A model generated the notes under the pieces. It saw only the letters and a list, made by a program, of their open reading frames with translations. It was not told the origin of the DNA and made no database searches. Both the position numbers and the translations under genes were made by a program. Below are positions 38,380-45,785 of a DNA stretch of 64,000 bases, one piece after another. The DNA is taken from positions 1 to 64,000 of the forward strand of contig MKSF01000027.1 in NCBI GenBank assembly GCA_001897155.1, in the 5' to 3' direction. This stretch comes from Bacteroidetes bacterium 47-18 (lineage in GTDB: Bacteria; Bacteroidota; Bacteroidia; Chitinophagales; Chitinophagaceae). Positions within the stretch are counted from its first letter, which is position 1. Each line of letters starts with the position of its first letter.

Positions 38380-38458
38380 AGTCATTATAAGCTACCAATT
38401 ATTATAAGAGATGTCTCACATCCTCGTAAGGACCTGCACCCTCAGTGCCTTTATGCCA
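38380..38458 (+). repeat. Intergenic repeat family B, truncated copy 4
   Basis: Only the first half of the element is present: aagtcattataagctacc, attattataagagatgtctc, then gacctgcaccctcagtgcc, matching the start of the 37570 copy. The central cgttcggaatg block is degraded. Confidence 0.5.
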
Positions 38459-38460
38459 AG

Positions 38461-38964
38461 TTACCTGTTCTTTAATAAAGAATATTTCCTCAAAAAGTCT
38501 TTCCTGTATGCACTCATTTTCTGAATCGTCAATTTATCATAAAGCTCATAGTATACTTTTGCCTGCTCCCAATCCCGTATCCCCGAGTTTGATTCATACA
38601 ATAAAGCCATATTTTCTACTGCATCCGGATATAAGGAAGCAGCCGCTTTTTTCATCCAGTATATCATTTTGTCTTCATTATGAAAATAGAATACATCATT
38701 GATCATTACGCCGTATTCGTAAAAACACGCAAGATTAAACTGGGCTTCAGGATGACCGGCATATGCAGCTTTCCGTAAATGTTCCAGTTGTTTACCAACC
38801 CATTGTTTTTTCTGCTCCTCTGTATATACATTCCACTTCTCATACAATTTATATCTTATCTTTTCTGATATCAAAAAGTGTTTGTCCCCTTTCATATGAT
38901 CTTTTATCTTTTTTAGAGCCTCCCGGTCACACCAGCCCGGAGGTTCATTCACGCATTGTTCCAT
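38461..38964 (-). CDS. Sel1-like repeat protein
   Basis: The 167-residue protein lacks a signal peptide and contains two Sel1-type helical repeats (about 70-105, AAYAGHPEAQFNLACFYEYG; about 108-145, MKKAAASLYPDAVENMALLY) after a charged N-terminus. Sel1 repeats mediate protein-protein contacts, and short Sel1 proteins next to polymorphic toxins are often immunity proteins. No toxin gene is adjacent here, so orphan immunity is an inference. Cytoplasmic. Confidence 0.75.
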   Translation of the reverse strand: MEQCVNEPPGWCDREALKKIKDHMKGDKHFLISEKIRYKLYEKWNVYTEEQKKQWVGKQLEHLRKAAYAGHPEAQFNLACFYEYGVMINDVFYFHNEDKMIYWMKKAAASLYPDAVENMALLYESNSGIRDWEQAKVYYELYDKLTIQKMSAYRKDFLRKYSLLKNR

Positions 38965-39154
38965 CGACCAGCTCCAGGAATTATTTTAGCAGGATATGTA
39001 GGATAAGGTCGCAATCCTTTGAGATAAGCCTTTTGTAAGTCAATCGCTTAGCATACTCTGAGCGGGCCAGGATAACCGTGGCGCAGGGTTTAAGGATTTT
39101 ATATTGATTTACCGGTCGCTGTTACTCGTTTTTGAAAACAGTCTATAACTAATT

Positions 39155-39185
39155 TAAAAAAACAACAGTCTGAATACACAACATC
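39155..39185 (-). mobile_element. Degenerate IS1-type end
   Basis: The minus strand reads GTGTATTCAGACTGTTGTTT, a diverged version of the end motif seen at 163-199 and 45984-46012. It lies exactly at the 3' end of the lipoprotein gene at 39184. The preceding 219-base gap holds no gene that I can support. Confidence 0.3.
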
Positions 39186-39678
39186 ATCTATTAGCATACC
39201 TCACATACATGTTGAAAAGATTTTCAATATTTTCTTTATCATCCTCATTATCTATGTTATCTAAATATTTAACCGCTTCTTCAAAATACATTTTAAAATC
39301 GGGCTTATCTATTAAGATCTCTCCCTTTATCTTTTTAAGGTCACCAGACAGAAAATCAATTATCATATAATCCTTTACTGTTTTCTCAAGAGTTTCCCAG
39401 GTATGGCCACTTGACCTGGGAGCATTTAAAATATTATAAAGTATAGCCAATGAGCCGGAATCCACTATGATTATTTTATCCGAGATCCCTAAACCGATGG
39501 TATCAAAATATGCGTCCAAAAGAGCGGTATCATAAGTAATATATACACCCATATTACGCGAACCTCTATTAAAACTGCTTAATAGTCTGATATATTCACA
39601 CTTTTCCGTTTGCTTTGTTGAACAAGAAACCAATATGGCAAGAATTGACAGGCAGGCAAAAACCATTCTTAGTTTCAT
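39184..39678 (-). CDS. Lipoprotein of unknown function
   Basis: The 164-residue protein has a lipoprotein signal (MKLRMVFACLSILAILVSCS) with the lipid-modified Cys at about residue 19. The mature domain is mixed alpha/beta (IIIVDSGSLAILYNIL, VKDYMIIDFLSGDLKK) with an acidic C-terminus. No family is recognised. Codon usage is AT-rich like its neighbours. Its setting among orphan immunity-like genes is suggestive only. Confidence 0.7.
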   Translation of the reverse strand: MKLRMVFACLSILAILVSCSTKQTEKCEYIRLLSSFNRGSRNMGVYITYDTALLDAYFDTIGLGISDKIIIVDSGSLAILYNILNAPRSSGHTWETLEKTVKDYMIIDFLSGDLKKIKGEILIDKPDFKMYFEEAVKYLDNIDNEDDKENIENLFNMYVRYANR

Positions 39679-39869
39679 AATATACTTTATATTTAACGAA
39701 TAGACTGTATTTTTAGAAAGGTCGATGCATAAACTTCTATAACCACAAAGATAATTATCCCCTCTGCATTACCCTAACTCCCTGATGCACTTAATGATTT
39801 TGTTTGGTAGGCTACCACCTGCTTTGGTACATTATCAGATAAATGCAAGCTACTCCAATCGCAAGAAAA

Positions 39870-40346
39870 TTATAAAGAAATGTACTCGCTTTCACAAGGA
39901 CAATTCCTCATTTCAAGTTCAGAGCAACATTCATCTAATTTTAATACATTGCCATTACTATCAACTTCATAAATCTTATCTGGCATTATTTTATAAAACC
40001 TAACTTCATTGTCCCAGTCTTCAAAGACACATTTTATAACATTTGTAAATTTTCCTGCATTATAAAAACCTTTGGTAATAGTTTTATCTGCTTGATTTTC
40101 TTGCTCAAATAAAAATTCAACAGCACCGTCATTCTTTATTTCTATTTGTCTATACGGAGTTCCTGTTCCTGAAACACCAGGTCTTGTTTCAAACAACCTT
40201 CTCCCAACAAAAGGCAGTTGTTTTTGTTCTGCTAAATCTAAACTGTATCCTTTATTTGAATCGTTTAAATTCCCTTTATTTGAATTATTATCTACACAAC
40301 CGCAGAAAAGCAATAAAGAAAAAATAAGCTCCTTTTGTATCGCCAT
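39870..40346 (-). CDS. Lipoprotein of unknown function
   Basis: The 158-residue protein has a short signal with a lipobox (Leu-Phe-Cys-Gly-Cys; Cys at about 17), an Asn-rich spacer, and then a compact beta-rich domain (RQIEIKNDGAVEFLFEQENQ) that ends with several cysteines (ECCSELEMRNCPCESEY), probably disulfide-bonded. No family is recognised. Confidence 0.7.
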   Translation of the reverse strand: MAIQKELIFSLLLFCGCVDNNSNKGNLNDSNKGYSLDLAEQKQLPFVGRRLFETRPGVSGTGTPYRQIEIKNDGAVEFLFEQENQADKTITKGFYNAGKFTNVIKCVFEDWDNEVRFYKIMPDKIYEVDSNGNVLKLDECCSELEMRNCPCESEYISL

Positions 40347-40422
40347 AGTTTTAATTTTATTTTGCTTACTTCTAAATTGTCAGGACACACCACTGATAAG
40401 CCTGTGAGAAACTATCGGTATT

Positions 40423-40475
40423 CTTGAAGCAGTTGCACCCAAATTGATTAACTTTAAATAAGGGGGCAAAAGTAG
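40423..40475 (+). repeat. Left inverted repeat of a 3-kb cassette
   Basis: The block cttgaagcagttgcaccc-aaatt at 40423-40445 recurs in inverted orientation at 43464-43486 with 21 of 23 bases the same. Both are followed inward by a gggggcaa block. They bracket the receiver-like, AraC, MauE and DUF6520 genes. Confidence 0.55.
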
Positions 40476-40480
40476 GATTT

Positions 40481-40933
40481 TCAGGGGTTGTTAGTTTCAT
40501 TTTTTTTCATTATAGGCTGATTAAATGCCGTTTGTCCGTCAAAAACGCAATTAATACAATCGGCTATGCTTTTTAAATTGTTTAAGTCTCTAAAAAAATA
40601 ACCTTTTGCACCTTTTGCCCTTGCTTGTTGCATTATCGTTTTATCAAATTCATCAGTAAATACAATAACTTTTTTTTCCGGCATTACTTTAATAATTAAT
40701 GCCAATAAGTCTAAACTTTTTTTAAAACCAAACTTTTCACTATTGCCGTCAACAACAACAACCGGAAAACTTTCCGCTTCTATAATATCAATGCCACCAT
40801 TAGGGGTTAATAATTTTTCTACACTAATATTAGTTTGATACAAAAAGAAAATATTTAACACGTTATAAAAGCGATCTTTTTTACCTACATAAAAAATGCT
40901 TATTGTTTTCGGTGGCTTGTTGTTTGTGAACAT
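40481..40933 (-). CDS. Stand-alone receiver-like (REC) domain protein
   Basis: The 150-residue protein resembles a NarL-type receiver without an output domain: a beta strand ending in FPVVVVDGNSEKF carries the candidate phosphoacceptor Asp, then KKVIVFTDEFDKTIMQQARA and AKGYFFRDLNNLKSI give the beta4-alpha5 face. The acidic pair normally after beta1 is missing (FYVGKKDRF) and the usual beta5 Lys is Arg, so it may not be phosphorylated normally. It is divergent from the AraC-type gene at 41230. A decayed copy of its C-terminus lies at 43353-43392. Confidence 0.65.
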   Translation of the reverse strand: MFTNNKPPKTISIFYVGKKDRFYNVLNIFFLYQTNISVEKLLTPNGGIDIIEAESFPVVVVDGNSEKFGFKKSLDLLALIIKVMPEKKVIVFTDEFDKTIMQQARAKGAKGYFFRDLNNLKSIADCINCVFDGQTAFNQPIMKKNETNNP

Positions 40934-41229
40934 AAAAATTAAGGTTTAATAAAAAATAAAAGGACAATTACCAATAGGCAACTGTCCTTTCTTTGAGAGT
41001 GGCTAATCAAAAAACCATTAACCATTAAACCTTATCCTATGAAAAAAAATTTTAGCTTTTAAGCCGTTGTGGAAACCTAAGATAAGGAATTTCACTTATT
41101 CCCCCCAAAAAAAAGTTTGGCAGTTGCCTCGTGGACACTCAAATCTATTAAAAAATAATTAAATTTAACATAAGGCTTTTTTTTCTGATTATAGTAGCAA
41201 CATTATTTAAACCTTATCAACCTTAAACT
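40934..41229. promoter_or_regulatory. Divergent leader region with shared TTAAACCTTA motif
   Basis: The motif TTAAACCTTA occurs just before three starts: the receiver-like gene (minus strand, ATG at 40933), a seven-codon frame at 41039-41062 (Met-Lys-Lys-Asn-Phe-Ser-Phe) and the AraC-type gene at 41230. A small hairpin (aaggaca/tgtcctt, 40960-40989) lies between. The layout suggests a common operator or a leader-based control, but this is inference. Confidence 0.4.
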
Positions 41230-42174
41230 ATGTTACTATTCTCACCGGAGTATTTGGACGTGAAAACCGCCAAAGAAATGCCCTGCATATTAGCAGGGTA
41301 TGAAGTAAAAAACAGTTCCCCCCTTTATGGTGAATCACCGGAGGGAAAATATTTATTTCAAGATATTTATACAGGAACTTTACACGGTTGTTTTATTAAT
41401 GTATTGCCACAACACGCCCACCGTTTTTTTATTTCAAAAGAAAATGCCGGATATTTTTTATTAATTCAATTGCACAATAATTTATCCTGCCACTTTCAGG
41501 GAATAGACAATATAAATTTCTATGAGTGGGGAATAAATTTATTTGCTGCAAAAAAACTACACGTTGAAATAAATGTATGCAATGAATTTTCAACTTTCGT
41601 TTTATTTATTCCTGATAAATTATTCAATCGCTGTGCAGGTCATTACCCATTTTTAAGAAAAATAAAACGTACACATGAAAACACATTGCACACGGTAAAA
41701 CTATTGCCCAATAATGCTATTTGCAATTTTGCTTTAATTGATTTAATAAATGATTTAAGAGAAAATGAAGTAATAAAGCCGGAAATATTGAATGATGTTT
41801 TTAAACAGGCAATGCAAATAATTTGTAAAGACAAAGGACAAAAAAAAATAAATGTACCTAACGACATTGCCGAAAAATTGCAGTCTTTAAAACAATACAT
41901 GACGGCTAATTTATCATTAAACTTTCAGCGCAATGATTTAATGAATGATTTTAAAATTAGTCTTTATCATTTTGAAAATTCGTTTCAAAAAATATACAAT
42001 CTTACCCCGTTTACATTGCTAAAATGTTATCGTATGCAAGGCGTAAAAAGGGGAATCAAAAATAATGAGCCATTAAAAGAAATTGCACCACGTTACAACT
42101 ATTCATACAATACAGTAAGCAAAGCCTTTTATAGTGTTTATAAAAAACCGCCGCTATACCGGAAAAAAAAATAA
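41230..42174 (+). CDS. AraC family regulator (AT-rich cassette)
   Basis: The 314-residue protein has a C-terminal AraC-type DNA-binding region (about 215-310: SLNFQRNDLMNDFKISLYHF, FTLLKCYRMQGVKRGIKN, APRYNYSYNTVSKAFYSVYK). The N-terminal part (about 1-190) is a beta-rich sensor-like domain without the usual cupin histidines. Codon usage is much more AT-rich than that of the core genes to the left, suggesting horizontal origin. It precedes the MauE and DUF6520 genes in the same direction and probably controls them. Confidence 0.82.
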   Translation: MLLFSPEYLDVKTAKEMPCILAGYEVKNSSPLYGESPEGKYLFQDIYTGTLHGCFINVLPQHAHRFFISKENAGYFLLIQLHNNLSCHFQGIDNINFYEWGINLFAAKKLHVEINVCNEFSTFVLFIPDKLFNRCAGHYPFLRKIKRTHENTLHTVKLLPNNAICNFALIDLINDLRENEVIKPEILNDVFKQAMQIICKDKGQKKINVPNDIAEKLQSLKQYMTANLSLNFQRNDLMNDFKISLYHFENSFQKIYNLTPFTLLKCYRMQGVKRGIKNNEPLKEIAPRYNYSYNTVSKAFYSVYKKPPLYRKKK

Positions 42175-42309
42175 TCGTACAACCGCATTTAACAGAATAA
42201 CAATTTGTTAAGCAAACAAATTAACCATAAGGAAGAATGTGGACACATTTTTCTGTTTTATGGTTGGCAAAAAATCGGTATAAAAAACGCAAACAGTATT
42301 TTAATAAAG

Positions 42310-42317
42310 TACGTTTG
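42310..42317 (+). promoter_or_regulatory. -7 box before the MauE-like gene
   Basis: TACGTTTG matches TAnnTTTG and lies 27 bases upstream of the ATG at 42344. No clear -33 box is seen. Confidence 0.4.
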
Positions 42318-42343
42318 TTTAGTTAAACCGAAACAACCAACCA

Positions 42344-42838
42344 ATGAAAAAAATATTTGCTTTGCCGTTATTCAAACCGTTTCATATTTCGGCATCTTCA
42401 TTTGTTGTTGGCGTATCTACTGTATTTATTATAGTTTGGGGTTATACAGGAATAAATAAATTGTATGCCCCCCACAAATTCGCAGCAACAATGAAGGACG
42501 TAAAATTTATGCGTCCATTCGCTGACTTTCTCTCTTATTTCGTACCCATTTTTGAATTATTGTTATGTTTATTTTTAGTCTTTTCATTTGTTACCATTGG
42601 TAAAACGGATATAAACACACGTAAAATTGGTTTATACGTTTCCGCTATATTCATTTTTGCGTTGACTGTTTATGTAGGTTTAATGATAGCCATGTATGAA
42701 CACTTACCCTGCCGCTGTGGAGGCGTTGTCGAATGGTTATCGTGGCGTAATCATTTATACTTGAATATTGGTTTGTTGTTGTTGGCAATTGCGGCTATTG
42801 TAGTAATGAAAAAAAATAAATACAGTAAATATTATTGA
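42344..42838 (+). CDS. MauE/DoxX-like redox-associated membrane protein
   Basis: The 164-residue integral membrane protein has four hydrophobic segments (about 20-36, 62-83, 95-117, 138-157). The pattern ends in a CRCGGVVEWLSWRNHLYLNI block with a Cys-x-Cys pair typical of MauE-like proteins. In methylamine dehydrogenase systems MauE helps periplasmic disulfide formation. In Bacteroidota, MauE-like proteins often accompany small exported peptides such as the DUF6520 gene that follows. A role in oxidising or handling that peptide is inferred. Confidence 0.8.
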   Translation: MKKIFALPLFKPFHISASSFVVGVSTVFIIVWGYTGINKLYAPHKFAATMKDVKFMRPFADFLSYFVPIFELLLCLFLVFSFVTIGKTDINTRKIGLYVSAIFIFALTVYVGLMIAMYEHLPCRCGGVVEWLSWRNHLYLNIGLLLLAIAAIVVMKKNKYSKYY

Positions 42839-42927
42839 AATATTTTTTTTAGCTAAGAAAAAACGGGGGAAATCTGAAAACCCGAATAAAAGAGTAAGAA
42901 CAATTTTTAAAATCAAATTCTATTAAC

Positions 42928-43284
42928 ATGAAACGTATTTTGCCCGCAATTGCATTGCTGTTTGCAGTGACTATTGCTTTCGCCTTCCAATCACCTGCAA
43001 AGGTTGAGAAAAAAGAAGTATCAGGGGATTATTTCAGATACCTCAGCCCTAACAATTGGCAGTCATCCGATGAGTTTGAAGTAGACGACCTGTGCCGTGG
43101 TAACGAAGTTCTTTGTGCCATCGAAGTATTAAGTGGAGACCCAACAGCCGCAAAGGCACACGTTGAAAGTATTCTCTCCACTCTCAACTTTTCCGCTGGC
43201 ACTCCTATACCTATTACCGCCGATTTTGACCCCAATTCACCCGGAACAGAACAGGTAGTAGCGTATCCAAAGAATGCTGAATAA
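42928..43284 (+). CDS. DUF6520-like small secreted protein
   Basis: The 118-residue protein has a signal peptide (MKRILPAIALLFAVTIAFAF) and two cysteines (DLCRGNEVLCAIEVL) in the arrangement typical of DUF6520 peptides of Bacteroidota. Those proteins usually follow a MauE-like gene, as here. The function is unknown; the two Cys could form a disulfide made with MauE's help. The gene is ended by a strong hairpin. Confidence 0.7.
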   Translation: MKRILPAIALLFAVTIAFAFQSPAKVEKKEVSGDYFRYLSPNNWQSSDEFEVDDLCRGNEVLCAIEVLSGDPTAAKAHVESILSTLNFSAGTPIPITADFDPNSPGTEQVVAYPKNAE

Positions 43285-43311
43285 TTCCGGCTGCTTGCGA
43301 AATGTTCAAAC

Positions 43312-43356
43312 AAAAGAAGCACGGGGAAACATTTGTTTCCCCGTGCTTCTTTTTCA
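43312..43356 (+). terminator. Terminator of the MauE-DUF6520 genes
   Basis: The perfect stem agaagcacggggaaac/gtttccccgtgcttct has a four-base loop and is followed by TTTTTCATTTTTT. Confidence 0.9.
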
Positions 43357-43392
43357 TTTTTTATAGGCTATTAAATGCCGTAAATTGCCCGT
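43353..43392 (-). pseudogene. Remnant of the receiver-like gene's 3' end
   Basis: The plus-strand stretch ttataggctattaaatgccg closely matches tataggctgattaaatgccg inside the C-terminus of the receiver-like gene (40501-40535). Translated on the minus strand it gives a Gln-Phe-Thr-Ala-Phe-Asn core like the Gln-Thr-Ala-Phe-Asn of the intact gene, followed by a stop. It looks like the tail of a lost second copy. Confidence 0.5.
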
Positions 43393-43446
43393 ATTATGAC
43401 AGGCAACCCACCCCCCCCCCAATTATGGCAAAAAAACCGCCCCCCC

Positions 43447-43486
43447 CTTGCCCCCTCAAAAAAAATTTGGGTGCAAGTGCTGCAAG
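43447..43486 (-). repeat. Right inverted repeat of the 3-kb cassette
   Basis: Read on the minus strand, positions 43486-43464 give cttgcagcacttgcacccaa and then att, matching the left copy at 40423-40445. The inner block is gggggcaagg here and gggggcaaaa on the left. Confidence 0.55.
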
Positions 43487-43495
43487 TTTACCAAA

Positions 43496-43522
43496 CTATC
43501 AATATTTCTGTAATATTACCTA
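43496..43522 (-). mobile_element. Solo IS-like end, motif type 2
   Basis: The minus strand reads GGTAATATTACAGAAATATT then GATAG. Near-copies in the same orientation lie at 44173-44200 and 45819-45846. They resemble the GG-starting ends of IS1-type elements, but no transposase is attached. Confidence 0.45.
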
Positions 43523-43596
43523 TTGATTACCAGAAAATTAAAACTTGAAATTCAGCATCTCTAACTCTGTAGCACTACCCCCTCCCCATTACTCCA

Positions 43597-44106
43597 TTAC
43601 TGACATTTCTCTAAATCTGATTTTTCAATCTGAAACACTTTATATTTTTTAATATTTTTCAAAGTATCAATAATGTATTCTGATATTTCATAATCTTCAT
43701 TATCATCAAAGCCAATTCCACCTATACTATGAGCAAAAGAGAATACTTCATTTATCCTATTACTATCAATAGGATCGCTGTTAGATAAACAAGAGATCGT
43801 ATCTCCATTTGAATAAACATAAGTAAAATATTTTTCTTCAGGAATACTGATACTTCCAGTAGGTCGTGAAAATTGAGTTTTTAAAATACCGCAATCAGGA
43901 ATTTCATATACCCGTTTACCTCCTGTAATTTTCTGCTCCTTACCATCTTTTTGGCTGTAGATAATGACAACTCTTCCAATATAACCAGTAGGTAGTATAT
44001 TAAGTACTCCATTGGGATTATTATTACTACTGCCATTATTATTTAAACATTTCATACTACATAATGAAAGGGGGACTAAAATCAAACCTGTTTTAACTCT
44101 AATCAT
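43597..44106 (-). CDS. Probable lipoprotein, orphan
   Basis: The 169-residue protein has an N-terminal signal with a candidate lipobox (Leu-Ser-Leu-Cys or Ser-Met-Lys-Cys at about residues 14-20), an Asn/Ser-rich spacer and a beta-rich domain (YIGRVVIIYSQKDGKEQK, GISIPEE-like stretch SISIPEEKYFTYVYSNGD). It is flanked on both sides by the type 2 IS-like end. The family is not recognised; orphan immunity protein is one possibility. Confidence 0.65.
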   Translation of the reverse strand: MIRVKTGLILVPLSLCSMKCLNNNGSSNNNPNGVLNILPTGYIGRVVIIYSQKDGKEQKITGGKRVYEIPDCGILKTQFSRPTGSISIPEEKYFTYVYSNGDTISCLSNSDPIDSNRINEVFSFAHSIGGIGFDDNEDYEISEYIIDTLKNIKKYKVFQIEKSDLEKCQ

Positions 44107-44172
44107 GCTATAGCTATTTATTTTTTTTGATAATCACAGATAGGGGCTTTTTATTTAGTGTCGCTTATCAGA

Positions 44173-44200
44173 AGCTATCGACATTTCTGTAACATTATCC
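44173..44200 (-). mobile_element. Solo IS-like end, motif type 2
   Basis: The minus strand reads GGATAATGTTACAGAAATGT then CGATAG, matching the motif at 43496 and 45819 in the same orientation. It sits in the 142-bp gap between two small minus-strand genes. Confidence 0.45.
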
Positions 44201-44248
44201 ACACTAACAATTCTACCATTTACCTGACACTCTCAAGAAAGCTATTAA

Positions 44249-44752
44249 TTACAATACCCCTTTATAACTTAGCTCTTTTTTTGCATATCCTGCAATTTCT
44301 GAAACGATGCTATTGGCAAGTAATTTTAATTTTTCAATTGCGTTACTGTTTCCTATTGCTGAAATTGCTTTAATACATTTTCTCACAAACTGATAAGTGT
44401 CGTCATAATCCAAATACTTAAATTGTAATTCCGCTGCTTTATATAAACAATCAACTGTTTCAGGAGATTTTAGTTTCTTGAGCAACATCGCTATGTCTTC
44501 ATGTTTATGATGCCAATCACTAACTAACAATTCACACAAAGTAACATTAATATCATCGGGGAAGGCATCATATAAAAATCCTAATACCATACCTATATCA
44601 ACTTTACTTGCATTTTTACATTTCACAGCTTCATTCAGCTGATTTCCCACAATACCGGGAATATCGATTGCATCAATATTATTCATTTCTAAGAATTTTG
44701 CTTTAGAAAGTTTCCCTAAAGCAACATCAGTAATTTCATCTAAGTTAATCAT
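44249..44752 (-). CDS. Helical-repeat (HEAT-like) protein, candidate orphan immunity protein
   Basis: The 167-residue cytoplasmic, all-helical protein has a HEAT-like pattern (INVTLCELLVSDWHHKHEDI, LKSPETVDCLYKAAELQFKY, RKCIKAISAIGNSNAIEKLK). Short HEAT-like proteins of this size are frequent immunity proteins next to contact-dependent or RHS toxins. A decayed RHS/TcC fragment lies 120 bases upstream on the same strand, in just the order toxin then immunity. I infer that this was the immunity gene of that lost toxin. Confidence 0.7.
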   Translation of the reverse strand: MINLDEITDVALGKLSKAKFLEMNNIDAIDIPGIVGNQLNEAVKCKNASKVDIGMVLGFLYDAFPDDINVTLCELLVSDWHHKHEDIAMLLKKLKSPETVDCLYKAAELQFKYLDYDDTYQFVRKCIKAISAIGNSNAIEKLKLLANSIVSEIAGYAKKELSYKGVL

Positions 44753-44874
44753 GGTCTTAAAACATTAAATGATTGAATATTAGAATTAAAAATATCCAAG
44801 ACTTTTCCTAAACCCATATTTTAAAGAAAACACTAGTTTCTTTCCAAACTTTACTAATTGAAGGAATTGAGGAT

Positions 44875-45002
44875 ACACCTTACGCCACCCGTTATTCTGA
44901 TATCGATTAAAGCAATTCGTCCCGTATCACCACTGATATGTAGACTTCTCTTTCTAACTCTATTAGAAAAAAAACACTGTCAAATTTACGATATATCTAA
45001 AA
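44875..45002 (-). pseudogene. Decayed RHS/TcC fragment
   Basis: Minus-strand translation gives LHISGDTGRIALIDIRITGG in one frame and Ile-Tyr-Arg-Lys-Phe-Asp in another. They correspond to VHVSDDTGRIAMLETRT and Ile-Tyr-Arg-Lys-Phe-Asp of the intact TcB-TcC gene (48440-48531). Positions 44979-44998 are identical over 20 bases to 48512-48531. Frameshifts and a stop show it is dead. Similarity stops at about 45002, where the IS1 transposase begins. Confidence 0.8.
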
Positions 45003-45690
45003 ATTTTCTTATCCCCAGAAATAAATCTTCAGACAAGCTACCAGCATAGCAGCGCTTTTGCTAAAGCAAATTGTTCGTCTGGACAGGCGTTTCAAGTGCG
45101 TACGGAGCGTCAGGTTCTTCCGTTCAATATGGTTTGTAGAACGTAATTGGGTCTGGTGCAGCGATGCAGGTACCAGTAGCTTATACAAATTCAGTTTATC
45201 CGTGCAGATCATCAAAGGATCATATAAAAGTAAAGTACGGATCACACTGTTTATCGTATCTTTTGACCGGCTGCCAACACAAAAGCCGGCTATTCTTTTG
45301 CTTTCCCTGCATATTGCATACACTATCCATTGCCGGTTGGCCTTATAGCCAGTATAAGTGCACAGTTCATCCACTTCATAAGAACAGTTTAGACCAAAGG
45401 AAGGCTGTACCACTGTATCGGATATAGTAAGCAGGCGTCTTAAAACAGTCACCACAGAAATTTGCAGCAGCCGGGATATACTCCGTACTCCACACCCTTC
45501 TTTCAGTAAGGATACGATCATCCTATTGATACCCGGTTGGCAGGCATTGTATGTATATTGTGAAGTAAATGTTCTTTTGCAGGATTTACATAGCAACCGT
45601 TGTTTGCCATGGCTATGACCGTTTTTTACACAGCATCCATCACAATAGACACAATTTATTTTCAAATCAACAATTCTGAAACACCTGGGT
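45003..45690 (-). mobile_element. IS1-family insertion sequence
   Basis: A single transposase gene fills the element. The left end is visible on the minus strand as GGTGTTTCAGAATTGTTG at about 45686-45669, related to the end motif at 163-199 and 45984-46012. The opposite end is not recognisable: it directly abuts the RHS fragment, so it may be truncated. No target duplication can be shown. Confidence 0.7.
45009..45665 (-). CDS. IS1-family transposase
   Basis: The 218-residue protein combines an InsA-like zinc-binding N-terminus (CVYCDGCCVKNG, CKSCKRTF) and helix-turn-helix (GVRSISRLLQISVVTVLRRL) with an InsB-like catalytic part. Candidate acidic residues are Asp in EVDELCTYTG, Asp in ICTDKLNLYK and Glu in NHIERKNLTLRTHLKRLSRR. 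It is one continuous frame, so no -1 frameshift is needed. The TTG at 45665 gives the usual start (Met-Lys-Ile-Asn-Cys); an ATG at 45704 would read through the terminal repeat. It looks intact. Confidence 0.88.
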   Translation of the reverse strand: MKINCVYCDGCCVKNGHSHGKQRLLCKSCKRTFTSQYTYNACQPGINRMIVSLLKEGCGVRSISRLLQISVVTVLRRLLTISDTVVQPSFGLNCSYEVDELCTYTGYKANRQWIVYAICRESKRIAGFCVGSRSKDTINSVIRTLLLYDPLMICTDKLNLYKLLVPASLHQTQLRSTNHIERKNLTLRTHLKRLSRRTICFSKSAAMLVACLKIYFWG

Positions 45691-45726
45691 GCAGTTCCTG
45701 TCATTACAGCCTGTTTTTAAGCCATT

Positions 45727-45766
45727 AAAGTAAGTAAGGCAACCTTCGGGTTGCCTTACTTACTTT
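45727..45766. terminator. Strong bidirectional hairpin
   Basis: The perfect stem aaagtaagtaaggcaacc/ggttgccttacttacttt (18 bp) has a three-base loop. It lies between the IS1 element and the truncated InsA remnant. A related hairpin is at 46052-46084. Confidence 0.75.
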
Positions 45767-45785
45767 CAAAATATACGTAGTACTA

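Larger units (their letters stand above)
43285..43596. other. Intergenic stretch with terminator, gene remnant, homopolymers and repeat end
   Basis: This region holds, in order, the terminator of the DUF6520 gene, a remnant of a receiver-gene C-terminus (43353-43392), a C10 run (43411-43420) and a C8 run (43440-43447), the right inverted repeat (43447-43486) and an IS-like end (43496-43522). No intact gene is present. Confidence 0.6.
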
